The translations under genes and the position numbers were made by a program. A stretch of DNA of 55,268 nucleotides from Phoronis australis (Eukaryota; Phoronida; Phoronidae): assembly GCA_002633005.1 (NCBI GenBank), contig NMRA01000011.1, positions 1,193,513-1,248,780 of the forward strand. Direction: 5' to 3'. Below are positions 11,636-26,000 of this stretch, one piece after another; the first letter of the stretch is position 1, and every line of letters begins with the position of its first letter. Below the pieces are notes generated by a model. The model worked only from the letters and a program-made list of their open reading frames with translations. It did no database searches and was not told where the DNA came from.

Positions 11636-12243
11636 AATCTCCACCACCACTCGTCGCCAATTTTGCAGACGTTTCCAGCTGTGGCCACCGAGTTGTTGTG
11701 CCCCCCGACACTACAAACCGTCGTTTCCTACATCAAAATTATACTAGAGATAACTCGTGTTGTTTTTTCCTTTTGTTATTAAAGCTCTTACGAACTGATT
11801 ATGAGTAGATGAGGCAGGCATACACGCGATCATCCAATACACAATACGATGGTTCGCGTGAGAGCGCCATCCTCATGATTTGAGCATTGACTTTCCGTTA
11901 ATCTCTGTCTATGAAAGACAGAAAGCCAAGAAATATNAATCTCCACCACCACTCGTCGCCAATTTTGCAGACGTTTCCAGCTGTGGCCACCGAGTTGTTG
12001 TGCTCCCCCCCCGACACTACAAACCTGTCGTTTCCTACATCAAAATTGTACTAGAGATAACTCGTGTTGTTTTTTCCTTTTGTTATTAAAGCTCTTACGA
12101 ACTGATTATGAGTAGATGAGGCAGGCATACACGCGATCATCCAATACACAATACGATGGTTCGCACGAGAGCGCCATCCTCATGATTTGAGCATTGGCTT
12201 TCCGTTAATCTCTGTCTATGAAAGACAGAAAGCCAAGAAATAT
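11636..12243. repeat. ~300-bp direct duplication flanking a single N (haplotype join)
   Basis: Copy 1 (11636-11936, 301 bp) and copy 2 (11938-12243, 306 bp) both start aatctccaccaccactcg and end gccaagaaatat, either side of the N at 11937. They differ by a few substitutions and by indels in a C-run and near the acc(t)gtcg site. As at 47218, this looks like allelic contig ends placed in tandem. Open frames across it are not genes. Confidence 0.85.
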
Positions 12244-13237
12244 GAACAAACGCGTGAATTTCCAACACATGAAATACGACATTTAAATAAGTAGTATTGA
12301 GTTCACGAACTAATCAATTATCTATGTTATGGCGTTTCGACAGAAAGTACAACGATTTCCTGAATAATTTGATAATAATGTCGTACTTCATCATTCGTGA
12401 ATTCTCGTCTCAGAACGAGACTTTTACGGATTTCTCAATTTCACCAGATATAGTGTAATCTGTCAAAACGAGCTCACCGAGATTAAGTAAAATAAAATCT
12501 CTGTCTTGATTTAACATCAAGTACAATTCCAATTAACATAGGGGCATACCAAAGTTACTAGCCCAATTTCCAAACTTATAATGTTGACTACCCACGACGA
12601 AGGGTGACTGTCTCTATCTATGAATACACTTGCCAGTGTTTACCAGGTCTTGAGAATATAGTCCTTGGTACTTGATAAAGTAAATCTAATGCAGGCAATA
12701 CACGTTCTTATCAGTAATGTAGTGCCCTATTAAACCAATCTTTGAAATACTCGCTGATAAAATGGTGGCCGCTGCGAGGTAACACTCTTCTATTGGAAAT
12801 AGAAATGTTCACAAGACATTTGTTGTTGTAGTGGATAAATGTTTTATCGACCAGCGTAACCCGCGTGCTGTTTACCTGCGCGTTTGGTGGAATTAAATCC
12901 CTGTAGCAGTTTTAGGCACTGCGTCACTGCACCCAGACACATCAAAATACTTGTCGACTGGGAAGACAATTGCAGTTCACAAATCTTCATATATATAATT
13001 AGCAAATAAAAATAAATTCTCGATAACATTAAAACAAAACGAGTTTTGTAAAGGGACATTAACCGTTTAACGGCCGAAAAACGCAATTTTGGGATTGTTA
13101 AATGGGATAAACTTCTCGAAGTCATTAGCTTTGTTCAGAGCTATAAAACAACTAAATCCGTTGATTGTGTGATTTTGTTACAAATCACCGTTTTCTGTCA
13201 GATATTTGTCGAAATCAAATCAGGCGTGCTATTTACC
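12244..13237. other. Intergenic; nothing recognised
   Basis: AT-rich, no supported gene. The string gcgtgctgtttacc near 12864 resembles gcgtgctatttacc at 13224, just ahead of the tRNA-like sequence. Confidence 0.35.
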
Positions 13238-13304
13238 GCGTGGGTTTGGCTCAACGGCTGAGCATCCGGCTGCTACCGTGAGGTTAGTGGGCTAGTATCC
13301 GCAC
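13238..13304 (+). other. tRNA-like sequence (SINE head or tRNA pseudogene)
   Basis: A good A-box and D-arm (TGGCTCAACGGCTGAGCA, stem GCTC/GAGC) is followed by an anticodon-arm-like CGG-loop-CCG and a degenerate B-box/T-arm (gtgggctagtatccgcac). No acceptor stem can be formed and the T-stem is mismatched, so it is not a working tRNA. A tRNA-derived SINE head or old pseudogene is likely. Confidence 0.4.
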
Positions 13305-15883
13305 ATCATTGCTATTTTATGTAAAATTTCTTATCTGGCCGAATGTCCTTTTCATTTGCCTTTTGATGCAAATACGAAAATTGACAAACGGGCATCTTGT
13401 AACTGGTGAGACATGTGTAAGCACTTGAAACAGCGTAAAGTTAGTGCATCTATAGGTCCGTTCACGCCAGTCTTTTTGCGTCATCTGGGCCCGGAGTTTA
13501 ATCTCTCGAAACTCGACTTGAAAATTGACCAATGACTGAACGCGCTTCGAGTAAACTTATACATTTGCCCTCGAATCATGTCGCATGATTGAAAGTTTAT
13601 CACAAGATGGTAAAAATGCGGCATTATTACTGTTGTCCACCCAGGTGAAAAAAATGCGTAAACTGAGGAAAAACTTTGCAAAAAGAATCGCATGAAAGGG
13701 TCTGACTTCCGAATAAACCAGATGAGAACGCCGACCGATAATTTCTTGTCTTGATGCCCATGGAATATAGGGTTAAACTAAAAAGCCAGGCATTCTAAAC
13801 CGTTCTCTGAATTTTTGGCTCTTCTATAAATGAACTTAAACATAACGGACGCCTGACGAAAACTGGAGTTATTTATCAAAGCAGCAGCAACTAAACAATG
13901 ATTGAAAGATGGTCGAAAATCCCATTTAGTTTTCTTAGATGGAAACGTGACCTGGAACAATACAACATGTTCTTGTCCCAAATAGGCGTATTCTCGCTAC
14001 ATTAGGCTTATTCTCTCGGTAGTTGTTCTTTTAACAGTTCTCAAATAGAAGAAAACGTTTAATTTCACCCGTTTCCTTAGGCTGACGACTTTATAATTTG
14101 ATTGTGTTAAAGCGCTCTAGCTAGCATGAGAAGGGGTCTCTTTAATAGTGTTCAAGAACTAACCAAAATTAATAACAACGCCTTTCGTATTTTTCCCACC
14201 GGGCGTTGCATTAAGCTACTTCCCCGTTTGAGTTACCTACAAAAAGAGTGAATTCAATTGAGCAATTTAATTGGCAAAGAACTAAAAGAAAAGACATGAT
14301 TTTCTGACAATTTATTAGAATTATAATCAATTCGAACTTCGACAGAAAATAAAACGCCGTTTTTCCCAACCAGCAACTAGGAAATGCATTTGAATATAGT
14401 CGTCAATTTTTAACAAATGAGATTCACTATACCATTAAGATCGAACAAATTTGGCGAATAGTCATCAAAACAGAGATTAAATAAAAAATGTATTTAATAC
14501 AAAATTATCACCGATATTTATTTCCATTGCTCAAAGTCTACTAACATTGTGCACAATAACTGATTGGTCACGACACAGGCACGTAGGTAAGATTCGTATT
14601 GACAAGGAACAATTCTTCAAGTTCACTTCACTTCAAACGGATTACAGTAATTGAGTTGTGAATGAGCAGCCCTAGTAGTTCAACGTGGCCACGCCGAACT
14701 TAAATATTTCCACGGTTACTGGAATTCAAATAATAGAAAGTTTACTGTGTCTTTTCCCGCTATTCAAAGAAGATCCCTGTCGAGAGCGAGTGCGAGTATA
14801 CAAGATTTCAGTGCGGTATTTGTTATTCTGTTGGAAGGTTTATTCTCAAGTAACTTTGTCTACGAGATAATTGGGGTAAAGAGAACAACAGGGGAAATCG
14901 ACCAAGACTTTGTATTGCCGGCAAACAGTTGCTCGTGTAGCCATTCGAACTGGATTATAGACACAAACCTGGCTGCCAATTTGCATATTGCATAAAGCTA
15001 GCAAAAGTGAAAAATGTAGTGTTAGTGATGCACACGACACACGTTTTGAAGATTGTTTTCATTAAAGCCTGACAAAAATGTAATTCATTTGCAAAAATAT
15101 AAAACAGTACTATCCCAATATTACGCCCAGGCTAACTCATGGCCGCAAGTCTCGTTTATGACTTGTTCAAACGCCAGAACACAAGCTTTAATATTTCGGC
15201 TGGACCAGTGAGGAACCCCTTCACCGTATCAGCAAGTTCATGCTAAAGGGCGCGCAGCGGGTTCTAATGCGGATTATTTATCGTGTATTAGGGTATCATA
15301 GCGTCTTTAACGGAATGTTTCATTCAAGTAATTGCTCATAACAGCCAAGGTGAAAAAAGGCGGAGACTTGACAGCTGTCAGGTGTGCGTCAACTTTAGAC
15401 CGGGCGACTTGTTGAGGCGGACAGGGAGATTTTGTGTTGACGACATGTTATGACTTATGGAAATCCTGCTGCAAAGCCCACCCATAAACTGCACCGTAAC
15501 TCATTCTCAAGTTCCCCCAAAACAACTATAACCAAATTCAAATAACGATCAAGGCAAACACAGAGATGACCACAAAAGAATAATGCCACCCTTATTCGAT
15601 AATCGAGCCATCCATTATACGTCACACTAGAGGTGTGAAGCTCCGCCTCCTTTTCACAGCAGCTACTGTAATTACGAAATGGACGTCTCCAAACTCAGTT
15701 GACTTGAAACAGTTCCACGTGAAAAAACAGTGAAGTCATTATAAACCTACTCGTGTCGACATCGAAGCGCATTCAAATATTTGCGAACCGGCGAATCAGG
15801 ACTGTATAGCTGGGCTATTTCTGATTGAAATTTATCAAGTTTATTGAGAAAATTCGAAGTGTTCGTGAGGTATCTATCTTCAT
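13305..15883. other. Netrin-proximal 5' flank; no gene recognised
   Basis: No coding feature supported. The last several hundred bases before the netrin start contain frequent CpG, which would suit an unmethylated promoter region, but no core promoter motif is convincing. Confidence 0.35.
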
Positions 15884-15994
15884 ACTATCTTATCATATAC
15901 AGATCCGGTGGAGATAGAGCACTCGCTCACATAGCTTTCGGGTGCTTTGGCGAACTTGGAGTTTTGCTTACGATTTTGTTACCAGACGACAAAG
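15884..15994 (+). promoter_or_regulatory. Probable 5' UTR, with possible splice acceptor at 15901-15902
   Basis: A pyrimidine-leaning stretch ends in catatacag at 15902, immediately upstream of an ATG-free stretch leading to the netrin start. This could be the acceptor of a 5'-untranslated exon, with the promoter further upstream. I see no convincing TATA box or initiator, so neither the transcription start nor the splicing is established. 5' RACE or RNA-seq would decide. Confidence 0.25.
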
Positions 15995-17033
15995 ATGAAG
16001 CAAAGGCGACCGTCGGACATATTGTATGTTTTTGGAATACTTTTCGTGGTGCGCGTTCAGGCCAGTAGGCCCTTCTTAGGGATGTTTGGCCCTCAACAAG
16101 ACCCTCCAGACCCGTGTTATGACGAGGACGGGGCCCCTAAGAGATGTATGCCTGACTTTGTCAACGCTGCCTTTAACAAGGACATCGTAGCCAGTAGCAC
16201 GTGCGGTACACCACCGTCTCGTTACTGCATGACAACCATCGACCAAAAACTGGGAGAAACGTCCCGGATATGCAACATCTGTGATGCCAACCATCCCAAG
16301 AGAATGCACCCTCCGGCGTACCTCACTGATTTAAATAACCTAAATAACGTCACGTGCTGGATGTCAGAACCGTTCCAGAATCACCCTAAAAATGTCACGC
16401 TCACGCTGGCTCTGGATAAGAAGTATGAACTAACTTACATATCTCTACAATTCTGCTCCTCTCGCCCGGACTCCATGGCGATTTACAAAAGCATGGATTT
16501 CGGGAAAACGTGGGTCCCATTCCAGTACTATTCGGGATCTTGCCGCAAAATGTACGACAAAGTTTCGCGAGGGACGGTCACTAAAGCAAACGAACAGGAA
16601 GCGATATGTACAGACGCCTACAGCACTTCAAAAATCACCGGCGATAGAATCGCTTTTTCCACCCTTGAGGGCCGACCTTCGGGTTATGATTTTGATAACA
16701 GCCCCGTTCTGCAAGACTGGGTGACCGCCACCAACATCAAAATAGTTTTCAATCGACTTAGCACTCTGAAATCCGAAGCCGAAAGCATTGAGAACAATCA
16801 AGCAGAGGTAGACCTTGGCAAATCAGAAAATTTCTATTCTCTGTCCGACTTTGCAGTTGGTGGTCGATGCAAATGCAACGGACACGCGTCCTCGTGCAGT
16901 AAGAACCGAGACGGTCAGACGGTGTGTGATTGTAAGCACAACACGGCTGGAGTGGACTGCGACCGCTGTAAACCTTTCCACGTTGATCGCCCCTGGGCCA
17001 GGGCAACAGCGAGAGAAGCAAACGAGTGCGTCG
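15995..17033 (+). CDS. netrin: Netrin exon 1: signal peptide, laminin N-terminal domain, LE1
   Basis: This exon encodes residues 1-346 plus one base. The start is ATG 15995 (context acaaagATGaag, A at -3). It is followed by a basic N-region and a hydrophobic core ([13 protein letters not shown]), with likely cleavage after VQA at residue 23. The longer open frame upstream begins only with a TTG, and no ATG lies between 15885 and 15995. The laminin N-terminal (domain VI) region has the paired cysteines and the family signatures [42 protein letters not shown] and [10 protein letters not shown]-glycosylation sequons lie at N118 (NVT) and N133 (NVT). LE1 starts at C292 ([11 protein letters not shown]) and ends ECV at 344-346. 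The donor is TCG|GTAGGT at 17034. In vertebrate netrins the same large first coding exon ends at this LE1/LE2 border. Confidence 0.96.
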
Positions 17034-20000
17034 GTAGGTTTATCTTTTTCTGTCTCATTAGATTAATTAATTCTTTATAATTACTTCTCCCCCTCGCAAC
17101 GGCAGGTTGGCTGCTGGCACGCATTCTCTTGGCGCAGTCGACTCAAGTCGAAACAGTATACATATAAACACAGTCCATATGTTTTCAGCGCACATGTGTC
17201 ACGGGACTATGTTGCGTGTATTTCTGAAGTTTGGTGTCGCAGCCAGCGAACTTGATGCCCTTATTACATTCCTGTGTTTGCATTTGTGAGTGGAGAAAAT
17301 TAACTGTTAGTAGTTTTAGTGCCCACAGCATCTGTCGCTCGCATGTAAGCGTGCGTTCGCCATCTTAATAGTTTTATTTTTTGGCACGTTCAAGTTGCAC
17401 AAGTCATTTTGTGGAGTTCCCTTGCACCAGCTTTTAGAATAATCCATTGTCACCTCACAGGACAAATGTTGATTCACATTTCAATTGACATCAATATATT
17501 ATCAAGGGCATTAGGTTGAACTGTTGAATAAAATATAAAATTGAACAAAGTCTGGTATAGAAGGAAATACATCGATTACATAAATCACTTTTTCTGCGAG
17601 TTCGTTATTTTCCTTCAGTCCAGTTCCACCTAGCTCAGTACGAAATTAAAATTTCCGTAACAGTGTGCCAATTCGTTTCGTCTGAAGAGGGAATATCGAA
17701 ATAGTAATGATCGAGACGGATCAGTACTTAATTGACTTCACATCAAAATTCTGGTTCACGCCGCGTTTCTAATACGACACACATGTTCGACTACCCAATA
17801 CAAACACGCATCACGGTTTAGCAACAGTGGATGAACGTCATAAGAAAACTGCACCATTCTCAACTAGATTTCTCACAATCAATTTTATGAAAAACGCAAA
17901 TGAGAAAGCCTATCGCGCCTAAGAGGTGACAATAAAGTGATTCGTCTACTGACCGATAAGGAGATAAAGCTGACAGTTTAGTTACGAGCTGAAAATCGCA
18001 AACCTTTAGGAATCTGCAGACGCCGGGAGAATGCGTGAATAAAAAATAATACATTTTGCACACATTAAGTAAACCATGAGAGACGAAACAATATCACTAA
18101 AATGTAAATAGGAAAATAGTCCACAATTAAATTTACCATTTTTCCAACAACGCTTTCATTAGCCTCATGAACTTTGTAAAAATGCAAAATAAGAATTTCG
18201 AGACAACTTCAATTCCACAAACTTCCTGTAAAAAGTTATACAGCATGTTCATTCCGCAGCAGATAAGCAGAGGTGTCAGCTCGGCTCATTTCAAACATTA
18301 AAATGTTTATACTACTAACGTAAGATGATCCACAAAAATGGGTCACACGCAACAAGACGTCAACAGTGTTACAAAAAGTGGCCCCCATTTAAATGATTTA
18401 TCAATATTTTGTACAATTGTGATACATAAGGAAATCCCTCCGTGTTTCTTTCTTGCGGCATAACACACGTACACAGTTGATCGTGTCATTGTTTTCTTTC
18501 TAGAATAAATGCATTAATTTTTTGTATGCCGAGCAACAACGTCCTAAACGGTTCGTGTTTATCTTTTGGGGTTTTGAGCTATTTCACGCATGCTTTCCTT
18601 CGTAAGGTGCTAAAACTCAATAAAAATGATGTGTATATTCTAACGGGCAATTAAGCAATTAAGATTAAGGAGATAGAGACGATGGTATTGCACGCGGCTA
18701 TGGCCTTCGGGTATGACCCGGCGGTTCGCATTAGGCGGAGTTCATGCAGCAATAAAACATAACGAGGGAACTGTTCCGCTGTAATTATTTGTAATCGAGA
18801 TGTGAAATTTGTGCTGGCAGTGCAATATTAGTTCTATTTGCAGCAAATCAATGTAGCAAACTCAATTTGGTTGTGTTGGCCAGTCACTGAGACGATTTCA
18901 AGTTTGCACACGGGGCATGGTATACGAGGTTTACAAAAGAAGACGGGCCACTGTACATGTTAGTGGTCGAGGATCAAACATAAACAGTGCACTTCATTCG
19001 GAATAAATGTGTTTGTAAATTAGGAGGACAGCGATCTTTTAGGAAGCAATGCGGCTGTAAATGTTTAAACTATTGAACAAATTCCTGTCCGTGTTTATTT
19101 TCACATCTGGGTCCAAAGAGAAGTAACTGAGCGCATACAACGAAACGAACCAAACGTTCACACCAAATTAAGCAAGGAATTGTTAGAAATTTAGGAAACG
19201 AAATTTGTCGAAGTTGTGATTTTAAATGGCACTTATTTATCTCTGGTAGTACTTCAACGCACATCTATTTTTATCGCAACGATAGATTATTTTAGCCAAG
19301 AAAAACTAAGTTCTGAAAAACAGTCCGACTGAATGAGTTGGGTCTGCATGTACACAGGCCGTCTATTCAGCGAGAAGGGATGGATTATTCTTCTCATTTG
19401 AAAGCAGAATGGGTAAATATAATCATTGTCAGCCTATTGCCAGAATAAATAGTATACATTTATTAGAACAAGACCAAAACATGTGTGGCTTCATTGTGGA
19501 CTGTGTTAAAGGTGACACATCGTTTTCATGAGCAAGCACGAGTCGACAGCGTGCGCCCGTATGAGGACAGTCTTGAAAAACACAAAAATGCAGTAGGTTG
19601 CACAAGTCACAAAATTCCCACATCATTCTGTCTCGGGTGTCCGTGTTGGATAAATAAGAAACGTGTTTTGGCTCGGCAAGACAATAATATAACTACCAGG
19701 CTAATTGGTATGTAACAAACCTCATCGGTAAGAAACTCACACGCGAACTCGGAACTCGAATTTTTTGACGGAAAACACGCCACGACCTTGGGACAAAAAC
19801 AACCTCATGACCCGTCACTCGGTATGACGCCGCGGATCTAACTGTAGTTTTTAGTATCTTCTAGTTTATTTACAAAATATTTAGTCTCCTTCAAGCCTGT
19901 GTTCTCAGACTAGGACCTGTATTCAGAAGGCGGGCCAGTTTTAGAAACTCTACTTCGCATTTCGCTTTTCTTAAACTCCCACGTTGCTCTAATGATTTGC

Positions 20001-23000
20001 ACATATTTTCGGTCTAAGTCTATCCGCGATCAATATCAAAACAATACTAATGTGAAATGCGGGCCTCAAACTTTTAAGTATTGTCTGGCTTCTTCTTTTC
20101 GCAGTACGACAAAATGTTTTAAGCTAAGTATAGAAATTGCGTGTCTTCTTTGCGGAGACAAATTAATCAAAATTGACAAGAAGTTTATTAGCTGTCCACA
20201 TCGCTTCGCTTGTTTTGACTAAAACCATCAATTGCAAATTACGAAGGTATTACAAGGCCACGTGATCAATATTTTAATTAAGCTGATGTACTTTGACTGT
20301 GATAGTAACGTCTATGGCAATGAATGCGAGTATTGCGAGACCCAGACTACAATTCGTTTGGTGAGGGGGTTGGCGGGGTTAAGGTAGCTAGGTCATATAC
20401 ATGTCGACAAACACTGCAAGGTGAACGTATACCTTGGGATATAGTATCTTTGTTGTGGATATCCCTGACAAGATCTTGCATCCGCCCATGTCATGTGACC
20501 CTTCTCTGTCATGACTCCGTGACTTAATTTGGTTTTCTCGAGGATGAACGAAAGCGACTCGTTTTTAAGACCACTGAAAACTATATGACTCAAAAGTGAG
20601 AAAGCTCTGTGGCGTTTTGCTCAAATTTCCGTTGAAATGTACTTGTTTCGCTGGCTTACCAATTTCAAATGTATGAAACGTATTACAATCGGAGTTTAAG
20701 ACGAATGAACATGTTGCGACAATCGCATTCGCTTGGCCACTGTGCAGAACACCTGTGTCAAGGATTGTCAGGTCCACTCTTACTCTCTCGGTGCATTTCT
20801 TTCACGACAGCTTTCCGGTATGCCGGAGAAGGGTTTTGATAAACTAAATAAAATATGTAGATTAGCCGCGAATCCTTCTTTAAATAATTTGATATCATTG
20901 TTCGACTGTTGATTTAAGACCGTGAAAGGGTGGATGGCCGGTTATGGTAAACTCAACACAAGAGACGGTTCCCATTTCAATAAGCCCGGGGCGTTGAATA
21001 AACGTTTGACAAGTTTATACATATCTAAACTATTATTATTTTGATAAGAATGTTATACATAACACATTACGTGCATTAAATCCACTAAACACAGTCTGGT
21101 CGTGTTATTACACGGTTTATTACGTATATTACCCAACTAATATTTCCACGTGCTACCAGTCAAAACTCATAATTAACGGATGACCAGATACGCTTGTTAC
21201 CTATATATGCGCGGACAGTTTTCCATATCATTTTTACATGTAATCGTGTTCAAATATGTTCAGACCATGTATCCCATTGAGGAAAGACCAGAGGCATATG
21301 TTTCTACGTCCGCCGTTCCATTCTCAAATATCTATTAAGACCCGTCACTCAAAACACCTATTGTTTAGAGAAGCACTTAGATCTCGGAATGTTGATCTGA
21401 AAATATTCGTCTCGAACACGTTTTGTGCTAGTTTATTTTCATTATTGCCCATTTGCGCCAGTTTTCCAACATCTTAGTACACCATAATAAGACTCATTCA
21501 TTTTTTGTTGACTCGTGACCAATAGGACATTTCTCTCGTATTGAATCGTAGATTTCTAAGGGCAAAACGGGAAAAATGGTCCGAAAGTAAACAGTCTTTG
21601 ATGTGTTACCCGCGAATGTAAATTACAAGGGTAACAATACTAACACGCACGCAAGGATAATAGATCGTTTGACCAACTTCAGAATCCAGTCATCATTCAC
21701 ACCGTATCGTGTACGTTGCATAAACACGGAGGTGTAAAATTTATTCAAATTCAATGGCAAGGCACCCACAGTAATTAGACTTTAATTGTTACCTCGAATG
21801 TGAGTGTATTTTCTAGGAAAATACAAGTGTTAACCGCGGTTATTATGTCACCATGGCGTATCGTTTTTCGCGCCCGATTTCTACGGAGGTCCACTTCCGG
21901 TCACACAGCAGCGAGTTTTTACTACATGAGCAGCAGCAACAACAACAACAACAGTAAAAGTAATATAATTATAATGATCATCGTAGGATAATAGTAATAA
22001 CAATAATCATAATACAAATAATAATCATAGCAATGGTACAGATTGTACATCGGATGGATCAGATGATTATATACACTAACAGTTGAGCAGGGAAACGTTA
22101 TGTCCTAAATAGACAAAAAAATAAAAACCGTCTAAATTAGACTTTTATTGAAATGCACCTAAAAGGATATGCTCAATAGCGTCATGGCTATAAAGCATTG
22201 TCGGTATTATGTAAAGACATACCCAAAAAGTTATCAATTAGTCGGTGTTTTTGCAAAGGACAACACAGGTTCATAGGTTCGTGGAAATGCAATAATTGTG
22301 GTTGACCTATTTTAAAAGAGCGATGACAAAGTAACGACACTTTAACTTCAAAAAGACACGCACTGACAGCCAATGTACAGTAGGCTTTGTCGAAATGTTT
22401 TCAATACCTATAGCGTTTATTTCATCGCCAGATTGAAACGATTTTCGTGTATGAATTGAAAATGACGGTGTAGGAGGCTGAAGAAGCATTTATCGAAAGA
22501 AACGACGGATGCGTTCACAGAATAATGCCGACCTTTTATCATGACGTGTTTCTAAACTACGCTAGGGTTACATCACCGCGATATTTCGGTGCATTACTCC
22601 CCTACTGATATCGTTGAGAAACGCTGGATTTTAATCCGCTTTGTAACACCTCGCCTAGTACTTTTCAGTACATCAAAACAATCCTGAAATTGTACCAAGA
22701 GAGCCGCTCACGCTCAACGACTGGGTTACTCCCCTGTATTGTCATGACCGACTCATTCAGTAGCATGGTATCACGTCGTGAAATTCGCTACCGGAACAAC
22801 GCTGTTTATTTTACCACATTGGTGTTTTGAAGGGTAAACAAACAAACGAAATCTATTATTTACTCATATTTGCATCCTCCGACAATATGTCAGTGCCTTT
22901 AGCGATGTCAAATATGATGATTCATACGTTTTGAGATCACATTGAAGTACCTAACAGACCCTTTTTATGGCTTTCAAAGAGAGCTTAGAAATTCACTTTC

Positions 23001-26000
23001 ACATGTTTCCCCACTAGTCCATATCTCCATGAATGTGTTGCGAGGAGAAGATATGGTTTCACATTCGTTCGCTGTGTGTAAGCTAGTGTCAAATTTCTTA
23101 ATACAATTAGGTCTTGAATAGCAGAGCTTCACCTGTGAAAAGGATATTAATTTGAACAAGAATCGTCTGATGCTAAATGCGTAAATGTAAAACGGATCTC
23201 CTGTAGTAGTAGAGTTGTCTATAATATGTGGTGTAAGATATATAGCAGCTAAACAGAAACTCGGAATATCTGAAAGCGATGTTCAATGTAATAATAAAAT
23301 TAAACATTTTCGCGACAAAAATCATCTGTTTCAACTTCTGTGCGTTGAAAACATTCTTCTTGGTGTACTGTTGATTAATAACTAGTAGTCCATTTCCACC
23401 TGCGAGGAACAAGTGCTCATGAACGGTAAATGATCCACGGGAGCACCTTGAATTATTTACCTAAGACCCCTGAATGAGAACAATTGAGAATTAGTCGAGT
23501 TTAATGAAGCGTGAAATTACCTAAACACACCTGCAAACCGCACCACAGAGAAATCACGGCAATTAACGCTGTTTGTTGCGCCCGTCCGACTTGGGTACAC
23601 ACGGCCATAAAAACTAGCAGGTATGAACCGGAAAATGGTCAATAGCCATCACGCTGAGTTCCCTTCTGTAGTACTTCTGAATGTAAATGTTTGTGGTTTG
23701 TGCTAGGTAAACGACTGTATTGCACACCAAGATAAATAAAAGTATTCTATCATTTGTTATCATCTAGAAATCCAAAAAGAACACCTGTTTTGATTGTTCG
23801 TTAACATTTCTACATCTTTGAAATTAACTTATAGGTTGACAAGTTAGTAATATTGCCCCAGTATCAATTTCACGACTGCGATACCACTTCAAAGCCAACT
23901 CCGAGTCACAGTTAATTTTATACGGTTTGCTCGTCTGACAACGGAGAACGTCGAACGCATACCGACCGAATTTAGGCTGAGATCAACATTACATGCACAG
24001 TAATTTCTTGAACAAATGCAATGAAGACTTCCTGGGGTGGCTTATCGAAGGACTGTATCCTCCATTTTGTTAAAAACTGCATTTACAATCAAGTGGAGTT
24101 ATCAGGTCATAAATAAGAAAATCGCAACACTAAACAGTTGGCAATTGACAGGTGAAGACACGCTTGTTTTATGAGAGTAGTTACGCAACTCACCGGGCAC
24201 ACTGATTTATCTATTCGTTAGAGATTGTTTTTTACAAATTCTAATTCCACTGTATGTACTTTGGGCTGTAGACATGCCACGTTTGTCACGTTTTGAACGA
24301 TACGGGAATAAAGCACCGAGAAAGAAGTAGCAAGGATCTACTTCCTTTAATTAAATAAACAGTTATTAGACCGCGAGGCAGCGATAACATTTCCTATCAC
24401 AGGGTTTCCCCGGCTTAATACACAACGGGGCAGCCGGGGCAATTAGTTTTCCTGAAAGTGACAGAGAAATGAAATTTCAGTCACTCGTTCAACATGTTAG
24501 AAATCTGTTCCGAGGTGGTGAAAACCACTTGGGATGCTAATAGTTCTATTATTTATCTAAAAGCTTGACCTGTTCTTGTGATATAACGAGGTCGATACGC
24601 TTAAGAAAGTCATTGTTTCTCAATTGCCCTTGAATGATGAACAATGAGTGGGGTGCAGAAATCTAATCGACATTATAATACCCAATAACGGAGAGTTTTA
24701 TGGAGAGCTGACGTTATTTATTTTTGTTCCCGCTGTGCACTTAGTCATTACAAGTGGTAGCAATTGCTATCGAAACATTGTTCGAATTTTTTTGTTCGCA
24801 GATATCACTTTCATCAACACATTGTGACACTTGAATGGGCCTAATCACACGGCATTCTACCTGGTCACGGATTATCATGCAGTAATTCCCCGAAGTGTCT
24901 AATTAGGTCTATCAATTTCTCAGATTTGTTTGAGGTATTCGTGTCAATTACCAGAGACGGCCCAACGAAATCAACAATATTTACTTCACCGCTGCGGCCA
25001 GTCATTTCGACAGACATGGCCCAAAAACAGGAGGTGCATATACAAGTAACATTTCAATATGGTTCTGAAGGCTATTGTTCAAATGTCGACGTGACTCGCC
25101 ATATATCTTTCAATAAGCAGCCACAGAAAGATTGTTTACAATAACAGCAATTGTAGCGTAAACAACAAGGCATGAACTCGTACACGTGAGAACTAGAATA
25201 CTCGAAATCGGTTACAAAAAAAGAAAACTAATAATTCTGATTAACACACTTCGTGCAAAATGAAAGCAAAGTGATTGTAAAGCCTCACCACAGAATGCAC
25301 AGCAGAAGTCAAGCGATCATGAATGTACAGTCTACACAAACGACCTGCTAAGGCCAGTTTTCAGGAAGAGAGATTGTCATGTGAATCAACATCCTGTCCC
25401 TAATATCCTCTACTACTTACTATCCCTTAGCGAAACACTTTGATAGCATGTTTTTAAATTCTCTTTTTTTGCAAAAGCAACAACCATGACAACCATTGGT
25501 ATCCCACGTTGGCAGCTTCTGCGCGCGGATCCAGGATCATGAACGAAGAGGTCTGACAATGGGCAGACCACTTTTGACTCTTTATATCCCTCCACTGTAG
25601 CAATTCAACATTGCACATGCAATGAGTTCAATCCTGGATCCGAACCCGACTCCATAGACAGCGAAAATAGCTACTCCCGTTTCACACGTCTGACATAGTT
25701 GTTGCTTTTGAAAACTTGAATCTATTGCTAGGCATGACGTATTTCAATTTCCTTGTTGTAGTTCCATCGTAAATGTGAATGTATGGTGCCCAATTGTCTT
25801 GTAATCCCGATGTCTTTTTCGAAATGAGTCATCGCATTCGTGGAAGCTAAAAAGTCAGAAACACGTTTCTTCCAACTTTACTGTGCGCATTTTACTCATC
25901 CATTGACAATTGGAAATTTCCTGGGTTGCCAAGACTTTGACCACGAACGCGATGCAGTTCTCCAGGTTCGACAACTACTACCACCACTCTGTATGTGTCC

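Noticed and set aside
15947-15994. Upstream extension of netrin exon 1 from a TTG
   Set aside because: Not an ATG, and the ATG at 15995 directly precedes a good signal peptide.
18690-18740. Possible tRNA gene
   Set aside because: Some GC-rich pairing but no A-box, B-box or cloverleaf.
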